DNA of 64,000 bases from Pontiella sulfatireligans (GTDB taxonomy: Bacteria; Verrucomicrobiota; Kiritimatiellia; Kiritimatiellales; Pontiellaceae): positions 186,001 to 250,000 of the forward strand of contig NZ_CAAHFH010000002.1 of assembly GCF_900890705.1 (NCBI RefSeq), in the 5' to 3' direction. The translations under genes and the position numbers were made by a program. The notes beneath the pieces were generated by a model, which ran no database searches, was not told the origin of the DNA, and saw only the letters and a program-made list of their open reading frames with translations. Positions 16,055 to 24,158 of the stretch are shown here, piece by piece. Every line of letters begins with the position of its first letter. Position 1 is the stretch's first letter.

Positions 16055-17401
16055 TTATCTTCCACAGCACTTTTTAAATTTTTTCCCGCTGCCGCACGGG
16101 CACAGGGCGTTGCGCCCGGCCGGACCGGCCGTTGGCGCCGGCGGGGCCGGAGCCTCGCCGTCCTTCATTATGTCCGCCGCCGGCCGTCCATTTTGGACAA
16201 GCGACGCCATATTACGCATAACCGGATCAATGTGCGCGAAAAACTTTTTATAACCTGCGCACAGATAGTTCAACCCCGGTTCGCCGTCGGGCGTGTTGAC
16301 GAAGCGATGCTTGGGGCATCCGCCGTTGCAGGCAAACAAAAACTCGCACTCCCGGCAATATTTCGGAAGCGCGTCCCACTTGTCGTTGCCGAATTTAACC
16401 TGCTCCTTGGAATAGATCATCTCCTCCAGCGACTTTTCCATAATGTTGCCGAGGAAATACGAAGGGTACACATAATGGTCGCACGAATAGACGCTGCCGT
16501 CGTGCTCCATCGCCACCGCCTGCCCGCAACGCTTCGAAAACGTGCATAGCCCCGGCTCCATACCGCACCACGCACTGAGCTCCACATCAAAAATATTCAC
16601 AAAAACGCGCCCGACATCGGCTTTGACCCATTCATCGAACACCTTCGTCAAAAACGTGCCGAAGCCTTCCGAAGAAACCGCCCACGGCATCATGGCGTCC
16701 GGATTGTCGTCCGCGCGCAGATCCGGCGGCACGGCGAGGTCGAGCCCCATGGCATGCGCCGCGCGGTCGCCCGCCCGCTCGACAATCGGGATAAACTGCA
16801 TGAACGTAACGCCCTGCTGCTTCAAGAAATTGTAGATCTCAACCGCTTCATCGGGGCTTTGGCGCGTCACACAGGTGAGCGTATTAAATTCCACGCGCCA
16901 CTTCTTCAACAGCTCCATGGCGTTGAAAACCCGTTCGAACGACCCCACCCCGCCCTTATCGACCCTGTAGCGGTTATGGATGTGTTCCGGCCCATCGATG
17001 CTCAGGCCCACCAAAAACTTTTCGCGGGCAAAAAACTCGCACCATTTGTCGTCGAGGTTGGTGCCGTTGGTCTGGAATGAATTCTGAACCGGGCGCCCGC
17101 CAGCATACTGGCGCTGAACGGCAACCACCTTGCGGAAAAAATCGAGCCCCATCAGGGTTGGTTCGCCGCCCTGCCAGGCAAAGCTGATTTCGGGGGTGTT
17201 CTGGCTTTGGGTGTATTTGCGGATGTACGCCTCCAGCACATCGTCGCTCATCTTGTACTCCTCGCCCGCAGGGAACAGCTTTTCCTTTTCGAGGTAATAG
17301 CAGTATTTGCAGTCGAGGTTGCACAATGGCCCGATCGGCTTAGTCATCACGTGGAACGTGCGGGGTCCGGGCGCTGCGTTAGAATGGGAGGCGTTGCTCA
17401 T
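16055..17401 (-). CDS. Anaerobic sulfatase-maturating enzyme (radical SAM, SPASM) with C-terminal SEC-C motif
   Basis: A 448-residue cytoplasmic enzyme that oxidises the active-site Cys (or Ser) of S1 sulfatases to formylglycine. The radical SAM cluster motif is C27-x3-C31-x2-C34 (PLCNLDCKYCYYLEK). Further family markers are SFAWQGGEPTLMG, QTNGTNL and SIDGPEHIHNRYR. The SPASM auxiliary-cluster region (about 270-395) is Cys-rich (CGMEPGLC, CEFLFACNGGCPKHR, CAGYKKFF). A SEC-C zinc-binding motif ends the protein (CPCGSGKKFKKCC, about 433-446), which is common but not universal in this family. All four intact sulfatases in the window have Cys at the modified position and are therefore fitting substrates. 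Confidence 0.96.
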   Translation of the reverse strand: MSNASHSNAAPGPRTFHVMTKPIGPLCNLDCKYCYYLEKEKLFPAGEEYKMSDDVLEAYIRKYTQSQNTPEISFAWQGGEPTLMGLDFFRKVVAVQRQYAGGRPVQNSFQTNGTNLDDKWCEFFAREKFLVGLSIDGPEHIHNRYRVDKGGVGSFERVFNAMELLKKWRVEFNTLTCVTRQSPDEAVEIYNFLKQQGVTFMQFIPIVERAGDRAAHAMGLDLAVPPDLRADDNPDAMMPWAVSSEGFGTFLTKVFDEWVKADVGRVFVNIFDVELSAWCGMEPGLCTFSKRCGQAVAMEHDGSVYSCDHYVYPSYFLGNIMEKSLEEMIYSKEQVKFGNDKWDALPKYCRECEFLFACNGGCPKHRFVNTPDGEPGLNYLCAGYKKFFAHIDPVMRNMASLVQNGRPAADIMKDGEAPAPPAPTAGPAGRNALCPCGSGKKFKKCCGR

Positions 17402-17460
17402 AAATATAACCTGCGTGAGAAGTGACGATTGAGTCGTGAAAAAGCATCAAACTTCACAGC

Positions 17461-18546
17461 TCACGCCTTCCGATAGGCTTGCCTAAGAACAAAGTCCATC
17501 AGCACCAGCGCAGTCATGGTTTCGACGATCGGCACGGCACGCGGCACAACGCACGGGTCGTGGCGGCCCTTGGCCTCAAGCACGGTGGATTCGCCCTCGA
17601 ACGTGGAGGTCTGTTGCGCCATCCCGATCGTGGCCGGGGGCTTAAACGCAATGCGGAACACCAGCGGTTCGCCGTTGGAAATCCCGCCCTGCACGCCGCC
17701 GCTAAAGTTGGTGGAGGTGCCCAAACGTCCATCGGCCTTCATTTCAAAAGGATCGTTGTGCTGCGAGCCAAACATGCGCGCACCGGCAAAGCCGGAGCCG
17801 AGTTCGAAGCCCTTCGTAGCGGGAATCGAAAGCATCGCCTGCCCGAGCTTGGCTTCCATGCGCTCGAAAACCGGCTCGCCGAGGCCCACCGGAATATTTT
17901 CAGCCACGCAGGTCAAAATCCCGCCAACGGAATCCTTGCGGTCGCGCGTCGCGGTCACGAGCTCGATCATCTTGGCCGCCGCGGCTTCGTCGGGGCAACG
18001 GATAATGTTGGCGTCAATCTGCTCGCGCGTCAGGCCTTCGCTGGTCATATCGCGCGCGTCAAATTCGCCCACGGAGCTGACCCATGAAGTGATTTTGGTT
18101 CCAAACTGTTCAAAAAGCCATTTCTCGGCAATGGCGCCTGCTGCCACGCGCCCGATGGTTTCGCGGGCGCTGGAGCGGCCGCCGCCGCTGGCGGCGCGGT
18201 TGCCGTACTTCATCTGATACGTAAAGTCGGCGTGCGACGGGCGCGGCACATTGCTCATTTCGCCGTAGTCGCCGGGGCGCTGGTCCTTGTTGTTGACCAT
18301 CAGGCCGATCGGCGTTCCGAGCGTCTTGCCGTTCTCGACGCCGGAAAGGATGATCACCCGGTCGGCTTCGTCGCGCGGGGTGGTCATATCGCTTTGGCCG
18401 GGACGGCGGCGCGTCAGCTGGGGCTGGATGTCGTCTTCGCTCAACTGGAGGTTGGCGGGGCATCCGTCTACGATGGCGCCAACCGCCTTTCCGTGCGATT
18501 CACCGAACGTTGATACTTTGTAAAGGGTTCCTATCGTACTCGACAT
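17461..18546 (-). CDS. aroC: Chorismate synthase
   Basis: 361 residues; converts 5-enolpyruvylshikimate-3-phosphate to chorismate using reduced FMN, the last step of the shikimate pathway. Signatures: [17 protein letters not shown] (N-terminus), [33 protein letters not shown] and [13 protein letters not shown] 18546 ([11 protein letters not shown]) is chosen over the upstream in-frame ATG at 18612 because AAGGAAT lies just before it and homologues begin there. It heads the minus-strand run of export and maturation genes. Confidence 0.97.
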   Translation of the reverse strand: MSSTIGTLYKVSTFGESHGKAVGAIVDGCPANLQLSEDDIQPQLTRRRPGQSDMTTPRDEADRVIILSGVENGKTLGTPIGLMVNNKDQRPGDYGEMSNVPRPSHADFTYQMKYGNRAASGGGRSSARETIGRVAAGAIAEKWLFEQFGTKITSWVSSVGEFDARDMTSEGLTREQIDANIIRCPDEAAAAKMIELVTATRDRKDSVGGILTCVAENIPVGLGEPVFERMEAKLGQAMLSIPATKGFELGSGFAGARMFGSQHNDPFEMKADGRLGTSTNFSGGVQGGISNGEPLVFRIAFKPPATIGMAQQTSTFEGESTVLEAKGRHDPCVVPRAVPIVETMTALVLMDFVLRQAYRKA

Positions 18547-18781
18547 GTTGATTCCTTGCTTTTCTCGGCTTCCAGCACCGGAAACCCCTAATCTTTTCCC
18601 TAATCGGTTCAAAGCGCTTGTTTATACCACCAACCCCTGCGAATTTGGACGAAAATCGCACGAAAACTTCCCCTATGCCGAGAGCAAGAAACCGCCCATG
18701 ACTGATGCGCCCGGCCAGTTAAAACTCTGCGAATAAAAGGAATGGGATTTTTTGCGGAACATTTCCGCGGCATTTCTTTTT
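18547..18781. other. Intergenic region upstream of aroC
   Basis: 235 bp with no gene I can support. A small stem GCGGAA-CAT-TTCCGC followed by a T-rich run near 18755-18780 could be a weak terminator for the disrupted IS/sulfatase unit. A short plus-strand reading frame here has no recognisable features. Confidence 0.4.
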
Positions 18782-19355
18782 AGGGGTATCCCCTTCGCTG
18801 AACTCGGTACTACATCTTGTGTTTCGGCTTTCTCCCTCTAACCGAAAGAGCGATTTCATTATATCCTGTATGCTCCACTACGACGGCATTCTGCAATAGG
18901 CGCAAGAACAGCAAGCCACGGGATCGTGACATACGACGATTGAAGCGAAAGGTGTATTCGTCGAGATAGCAGCCCTGATGCTCATGGCTGACAGCTCCTT
19001 GATGCGTTCCGCCCAGCCATCGTTTGATCAAGCTTGCTTCCCGGTGACACAAGGGCAACAAATTATCTCCAACATCGGCAGTCTTACGAATCACTTTGTG
19101 TCCATATCCCAAACCCTTCACTCCGTTATAGCCCGCCCAGCCATCTGTTTTAATCAATGTCCCCGGCTCGACGGTTTCCTTTATCGCCGCCTCAAGGCTA
19201 TCTGACGATGCGTCCTCTATTCGCCGAAGACGGATCCGCCCGGCAGCCTTTTCCTTCTCCTGCGCAATGATCAGAACCAATGCCTTGCCTTCTGCCCCAC
19301 GTCCTCTTTTGCCTGGCTTTGCCCCGCCAATGAAGGTTTCATCCACCTGCACGGT
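18782..19355 (-). mobile_element. IS1595/ISXO2-type insertion sequence remnant (transposase C-terminal half)
   Basis: The ISXO2-like DDE transposase domain reads from VQVDETFIGG (first catalytic Asp) through KTDGWAGYN (second) to the HREASLIKRWLGGTHQGA region, and continues to a stop at 18810. The N-terminal zinc-ribbon half is missing and replaced in frame by a sulfatase fragment (reading frame 18810-19550). AGGGGTATCCCC beyond the stop, at 18782-18793, may be part of the terminal repeat, but no matching left end was found. The element cannot be autonomous. Confidence 0.85.
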
Positions 19356-19590
19356 TCCCGTCATCAAACTCGCCCGCGACGGGCCACAGACCGACTGCTG
19401 GCAGGCGTTGTTTAAAAACACCGTGCCACGTGCCGCAAGCCGATCCATATTCGGTGTCTTTATATCCTTATCGCCATAACATCCCAGTATCGGTTTTAAG
19501 TCATCCACCGGCGATGAACAAGATGTTCTGTTTTTTCTCTGCAACCACACTGAATGCCGCCGCGCACATCAACAGAATCAAACGCTTCAT
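19356..19590 (-). pseudogene. S1 sulfatase, 5' fragment, frameshifted and fused to transposase
   Basis: From ATG 19590 (AGGGGA ribosome site) a signal peptide MKRLILLMCAAAFSVVA and the sulfatase strand QNILFIA are read. One extra G at about 19505-19512 then shifts the frame. In the shifted frame VDDLKPILGCYGD, TPNMDRLAARG and the modification motif CGPSRASLMTG follow, and the sequence passes in frame into IS1595 transposase. The remaining about 400 residues of the sulfatase are lost. The chimeric frame 18810-19550 is therefore a scar, not a functional gene. Confidence 0.88.
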
Positions 19591-19633
19591 TTGTTTCCCC
19601 TATTCCGTCCAGTGTAGTTTCGGCCACCGCTCG

Positions 19634-19726
19634 CCCCCCCCCTTTAAACAATGGCACAATGCTGAAGCAGTCTTCCGGCGCGAGTCCATCGAGATTCGCT
19701 GACAAGAATACGCAACAAGCGGTGAG
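19634..19726 (-). pseudogene. Sulfatase 3'-region remnant
   Basis: About 30 residues (LTACC...LAPEDCFSIVPLFKGG) match the segment of S1 sulfatases before the C-terminal subdomain; compare EAEDSFSMVPLLKG in the intact sulfatase at 30071-31609. It ends in a run of nine G that obscures the frame. It lies 44 bp upstream of the 19590 sulfatase start, so two sulfatases once stood in tandem here. Confidence 0.6.
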
Positions 19727-19739
19727 TTACGTCCCTTAA

Positions 19740-20154
19740 GAAAACTCGAGAGCTTTCATATGTAGCCGATCAGAATACATTGCTCAGGATCTGTGGGTTT
19801 ATACTCGTTAACGATTCTTTCCCGTTGCTGGCACATAACTTTGAATCGCTGCCGAGGCCAACATCAAAACGAACCGTCCCGTTTTAATAGAACGACTACT
19901 TCCGTGCGCCTTGATTGTGTGAATTCTGTTGTTTTCTGGTTACCCATTGTTTCTTGCTACCAGTTTTTCCACTTCACTTTCAATTCTTTCAGTTCAAACT
20001 CGCTCGCTCAACTTGCGTTTTCCCGTCGATTTCGGGTGCGACACCAATCCGCACCCATCACATGAAGCTGAACAATCTTAAAGTCTAATTCCCGAAGCTC
20101 TCCATAAAAATTAACGGAGAACCATTATTTTACTCAAATTGTGTTTAAAACCAG
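19740..20154. other. Intergenic region with no recognisable feature
   Basis: 415 bp of lower GC than its surroundings. I see no supportable gene, repeat or promoter. It lies downstream of the CBM9-like gene, next to decayed sulfatase and IS material, and is probably degraded sequence. Confidence 0.5.
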
Positions 20155-20805
20155 TCATGTCTGATCATAACTCATGACCAACACAGCATATTCATCCGTT
20201 AAATGATAATTCGTCTGAGACAACGCTGGCGCCATACTCAGTTCCGGATCAACCAGCTCGATATGGTTGTAATTGTATCGTCCGCAGAAGATCGTCCATT
20301 CAGCAGACTCGCCCCACGTTGCACCCAAAGCCGTCAACTGTTCCACAGGAACAAACATCCCCGCACGCCAACTTGATTCACTCTGATCGGCAGACACTTC
20401 CAAGCCATTAAATGAATGGTCGCGCAGGAAGTTTTCAAGATCCATGCCCTCACGCTTACGCGGAAAAAACAATGTGGATTTCTTTCCAATGGGCGTTGCG
20501 TACATTTCCCAGTAATAATCGTCGCAAAGCGGTTTTACAAACAGCTCGAAAACATCACCGGATTCGAAGTGAAGCTGCTCATCGCGAGGGTCATTTGCTA
20601 TCTGAAAAGAATCCTCCAGATCCGCCCGGACATATAGACCCCGCTCATTCCATGCAAAACGGACGTTACCCCCCTCGAGCGGCATGCCTCCCTGATCGGT
20701 GCTGTTTACAAACCGATAGGAAGGCGCTCTTTCCCAGAGCTCGTCTCCAGGAAAATTAGTCGTGTAAACCGCTGAGAATGCAATACGCCCTTCCATGCTA
20801 AACAT
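20155..20805 (-). CDS. Carbohydrate-binding family 9-like protein
   Basis: 216 residues resembling the CBM9-like domain: ELWERAPSYRFV, VRFAWNERGLYVRADLED, SGDVFELFVKP and YYWEMYATPIG match the order of conserved strands (W..AP, aW...LYvr....D, D..E.Fv.P, Y.E....P.G). No signal peptide of its own. Its ATG overlaps by 8 nt the stop of a 66-residue sulfatase N-terminal fragment that does have one, so the present form may be a deletion product between a sulfatase and a secreted glycan-binding protein. It is the last reading frame of the symporter/GH20/sulfatase operon. Confidence 0.66.
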   Translation of the reverse strand: MFSMEGRIAFSAVYTTNFPGDELWERAPSYRFVNSTDQGGMPLEGGNVRFAWNERGLYVRADLEDSFQIANDPRDEQLHFESGDVFELFVKPLCDDYYWEMYATPIGKKSTLFFPRKREGMDLENFLRDHSFNGLEVSADQSESSWRAGMFVPVEQLTALGATWGESAEWTIFCGRYNYNHIELVDPELSMAPALSQTNYHLTDEYAVLVMSYDQT

Positions 20806-20998
20806 CCCTCTGCCATTCCGGCTTTCCGTTATCGATAATCGGTGTTGGGATCTTTCCCCGCTCCGGATTCAGGCACTGCACATCGCCATAGCCCAAATCA
20901 TCGCAAAGAACAAAAACAATGTTCGGAGCTGCCGCTTCTGCAAAGAGCGAACCGGCAACAACGAATACGCCCAAACCCAACAATGCTTTCATGTCCAT
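20798..20998 (-). pseudogene. S1 sulfatase N-terminal fragment
   Basis: 66 residues: a signal peptide (MDMKALLGLGVFVVAGSLFA), the metal-binding strand APNIVFVLCDDLGYGD, and then GKIPTP, where an intact enzyme would continue to its catalytic Cys. Instead it runs into unrelated sequence (IIDNGKPEWQRDV) and a stop. The GGGGAAAG ribosome site is intact, so a short peptide may still be made. It lies 22 bp downstream of the 21021-22556 sulfatase in the same operon. Confidence 0.8.
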
Positions 20999-21020
20999 TT
21001 TTTCTTTCCCCTTGATGCCA

Positions 21021-22556
21021 CTACATTAAATCAGAATAGATGCCCTTAATATCCAGTGGATCATCCAGTTCTTCCTGCAACTCAAGAAATGAACGGAACA
21101 GTTTTTTCTTCAGTGTGGCATACTCGAACTTTCCAGCCAGATCCGTAAGTTCCTGCGGATCCTTTTCCAGATTGTACAGCAATACGGTTCCGGATTTCGG
21201 ATACAGAATCAGCTTATAGCCGTCCTCGACAATCATGCGCTGCCGGTGCATATAACTGCCGTAGACTCGGGAATAGTTGCCCTCACGCTCACCGCGCAGC
21301 ACCGGCAACAGACTCTTAAAATATACATACTTCGGCACAGGAGCACCGGCGAGCTCCAGCGATGTCGGCATTACATCCTGCAAATAAACATTGCCGTCAA
21401 CCGTGTTGTTTGCCGGAACGCCCGGGCCCACCAACAGCAGTGGCGGACGCATACTGTGCTCGAACATACTTTGCTTTCCCATCAAACCATGCTTGCCGAC
21501 GGCAAGACCGTGGTCCGCTGTGAAAAAGATATAGGTGTTATCCCATTCCCCAGAAGCCTCCAGTGCGTCGAGCATACGACCGATCTGCTCATCCATATGC
21601 GAGATCAAGGCATAATACTCCTGAATATTCACCTTCACGGAATATTCAGTACGAGGGAACGGCGCGAGCATCTCATCGCGCAGGTTTTTGGGACAGCCCA
21701 TCGGATCCAGGCACGGATTTTCAGGCAGGAAAGATTCCGGCAGCTTGATTTTATCCACAGGATACATATCCACAAAGCGTTGCGGAGCTTGTCGCGGATC
21801 ATGAGGCGCATTGAATGCCAGATACATGAAGAAAGGCTTATCACTTTCTTTAGCCTGATCGATAAAGGCTTCCGCATCGTTCGCAAGCACCTCACTCCAA
21901 TGCGTTCCGCCTTGCCAGTACCCGTTCAGTGTTTCATCCGAAGGAGACCAGACATCGGCCACTCCCGGTTCATACTTGCGTTTGTAGACATCCTGCGTTG
22001 TTCTGGGCATTCCACCGCGCACATTTTGCGTCGTGTCAAATACCTGCTCTGGCTTCACGTGCTGAACGTGCCATTTGCCGGACATATAGGTTTCGTACCC
22101 GGCTGCCTTCATCTGTTGAGACCACAATTCACCCTGTTGGAAAGCATCGGTCATTACGGCTTCCCCTATCATATTGAAATTCATCTTTTCCCGATCCAAC
22201 ACCTTACCCTTCAATGGAAATTTAAAGTCCGGATCAATTCGTGGATCGCCATACATGCACCCGGCATGCCACACACTGCGCCCCGTATTGAGCATGGCAC
22301 GGCTTGCCACACAGACCGCAGCTCCCCACGCCCCCATATTGTAAGTGTTGGAAAAACTCGTGCCCCGCTCTACCAAACGGTCCAGGCTGGGAGTTTGAAT
22401 TTCTGGATTGCCCAATGCATGGATCGTGTCATAGCACTGGTCGTCCGCTAAAATAAACAGAATGTTGGGCTTCTCTGCTGAAGACTCGGCATGGGCTCCG
22501 AAAAGCCCGACCGTTGCGACTACGGCACTTAATACATAATTTTTCATGTTTTTCAT
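21021..22556 (-). CDS. Secreted Cys-type S1 sulfatase (CVASR motif)
   Basis: 511 residues; hydrolyses sulfate esters on an unidentified glycan. A Sec signal peptide (about 1-23, ending AHA) is followed by NILFILADDQ (calcium-site Asp pair). The formylglycine site is C82-VASR, with Ala where Pro is usual, followed by AMLNTGR. KWH at the YMSGKWH segment and FFTADHGLAVGKHG supply further active-site residues. The C-terminal subdomain is complete. I chose ATG 22556 because GAAGAG precedes it and the signal peptide begins there. It lies 22 bp downstream of the next sulfatase in an apparent five-cistron operon. Confidence 0.93.
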   Translation of the reverse strand: MKNMKNYVLSAVVATVGLFGAHAESSAEKPNILFILADDQCYDTIHALGNPEIQTPSLDRLVERGTSFSNTYNMGAWGAAVCVASRAMLNTGRSVWHAGCMYGDPRIDPDFKFPLKGKVLDREKMNFNMIGEAVMTDAFQQGELWSQQMKAAGYETYMSGKWHVQHVKPEQVFDTTQNVRGGMPRTTQDVYKRKYEPGVADVWSPSDETLNGYWQGGTHWSEVLANDAEAFIDQAKESDKPFFMYLAFNAPHDPRQAPQRFVDMYPVDKIKLPESFLPENPCLDPMGCPKNLRDEMLAPFPRTEYSVKVNIQEYYALISHMDEQIGRMLDALEASGEWDNTYIFFTADHGLAVGKHGLMGKQSMFEHSMRPPLLLVGPGVPANNTVDGNVYLQDVMPTSLELAGAPVPKYVYFKSLLPVLRGEREGNYSRVYGSYMHRQRMIVEDGYKLILYPKSGTVLLYNLEKDPQELTDLAGKFEYATLKKKLFRSFLELQEELDDPLDIKGIYSDLM

Positions 22557-22578
22557 AACGATCTCTTCGATGCTCAAT

Positions 22579-24156
22579 TTATTTCAAGGATGCAGCCTGC
22601 AGCTCGTTTTCCCACGCAGGTGCATCATAATATTCACGGACACGGTAGTATTCGGCCGTCATTTTTTTCTGCACGTTAGCGTATTCTGGATTGTCAAATA
22701 AATTTTTCATTTCGCAAGGATCCGCCTCGAGGTCGAACAGGTTCCACTCATCCGTGGCAGGGAAATGGATCAACTTGTGCTGTTTTGTACGTACACCAAA
22801 GTGAACAGGAACGTTGTGTTCACCCACTTCATAGTAGGCGTAATAAACCGACTTGCGCCAATCACTGACCTCACCCTTAAATACCGGCAGCAAAGACATT
22901 CCCTGCACATCAGATGGAACCGTGATGCCAGCGGCCTCCGCAAAAGTCGGGGCATAGTCAATATTCTGAATCAATTCCTGCGGTCGTGACCCCGGCTTGA
23001 TCACACCCGGCCAGGAAATAAGGAAGGGCATCTTAAACGATTCTTCGAACATCCATCGCTTGTCGAACCAGCCATGCTCACCGAGATAGAATCCTTGATC
23101 GGACGAATAGATGACAATCGTATTTTCGGCCAGTCCGTTTTCTTCTAGATAGTCGAGCATCCGTCCAATGTTTTCATCCACGCTTTTAACTGTGGAAAGA
23201 TAGTTTTTGATATAGCGCTGGTACTTCCAGCAAAGCACATCCTGTTTGCTCATTTTCCCTTTGTTAAACTCGGCTAAAAACTTTTTATTCAACGGCCCAA
23301 AATAGGCGTCCCATGCGGTTTTCTGCTCATCGGTCATACGGTTGTATTCGATGGCGGGATGCTGATCCGGTCCGGGTAGAGTCACTCCAGTATGCTCGTC
23401 CTTCCGCAGTTTTAAGTCATACATCCAGTGCATATGCTGGCCGATTTCCATTTCGTTGCCCGGCAGAGTTCTACTGCGGGTGGCATAGTCGTCGAATAGG
23501 TTATCCGGTTCCGGGATCGTAATCCCGTCGAACGCACCGAGGTGACGAAGAGCGGGTGAAAACGTACGATGTGGCGCCTTGTGCTGGCACATCAGAAAAA
23601 AAGGTTTGTTCTTATCGCGCGAGTCCAGCCAGTCGATCGCTTTGTCTGTTGTGACATCCGTGGCATATCCCATGGCCTGTTCTGTCGACCCGTCCATCTG
23701 CAGGAAAATCGGATTATAGTATTGGCCCTGGCCGGGGTAGACTTCCCAGTGGTCAAAGCCTACCGGCGTGGACTTAAGGTGCCATTTTCCGATAACGGCC
23801 GTTGCATATCCCGCATTGTTCAGCGCACTGGCAACCGTCCATTGCGTGCCATCAAACGGATTTCCGCTATTATACAGGAATCCGTTTTTGTGGCTGTGCT
23901 TACCGGTCAGAATACAGGCCCGTGATGGCCCGCAAATCGAATTAGCCACAAAGGAGTTTTCAAAAACCGCGCCCGAGGTTGCCAGCCGATCAATGTTGGG
24001 TGTCGGCGCAACTTCTGCCAAGGGACCACCATAGGCCGAAATCGCATTCAGCGCGTGATCATCTGAAAAGAGGAACAGAATGTTTGGGCGCTCGGCCGCC
24101 TCTGTCGCAAGGAACCCAAGTGTCGAAAGCAATAATGCAATTGTAATACGTTTCAT
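22579..24156 (-). CDS. Secreted Cys-type S1 sulfatase (CGPSR motif)
   Basis: 525 residues with a Sec signal peptide (MKRITIALLLSTLGFLATEA). NILFLFSDDH is the metal-site strand; the formylglycine site is C75-GPSRACILTGK; AVIGKWHL and YSSDQGFYLGEHGWFDKRWMFEES complete the catalytic pocket. The last of these motifs is typical of the heparan/glucosamine-sulfatase-like (iduronate-2-sulfatase/SGSH-like) branch of S1. It lies 2 bp downstream of the GH20 gene, so cleavage of a sulfated amino-sugar glycan by the pair is a reasonable inference. Exact substrate unknown. Confidence 0.94.
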   Translation of the reverse strand: MKRITIALLLSTLGFLATEAAERPNILFLFSDDHALNAISAYGGPLAEVAPTPNIDRLATSGAVFENSFVANSICGPSRACILTGKHSHKNGFLYNSGNPFDGTQWTVASALNNAGYATAVIGKWHLKSTPVGFDHWEVYPGQGQYYNPIFLQMDGSTEQAMGYATDVTTDKAIDWLDSRDKNKPFFLMCQHKAPHRTFSPALRHLGAFDGITIPEPDNLFDDYATRSRTLPGNEMEIGQHMHWMYDLKLRKDEHTGVTLPGPDQHPAIEYNRMTDEQKTAWDAYFGPLNKKFLAEFNKGKMSKQDVLCWKYQRYIKNYLSTVKSVDENIGRMLDYLEENGLAENTIVIYSSDQGFYLGEHGWFDKRWMFEESFKMPFLISWPGVIKPGSRPQELIQNIDYAPTFAEAAGITVPSDVQGMSLLPVFKGEVSDWRKSVYYAYYEVGEHNVPVHFGVRTKQHKLIHFPATDEWNLFDLEADPCEMKNLFDNPEYANVQKKMTAEYYRVREYYDAPAWENELQAASLK

Positions 24157-24158
24157 TC

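Noticed and set aside
21246..22451. Plus-strand open frame of 401 codons opposite a sulfatase
   Set aside because: The minus strand has a signal peptide and all sulfatase motifs; the plus frame has no recognisable features.
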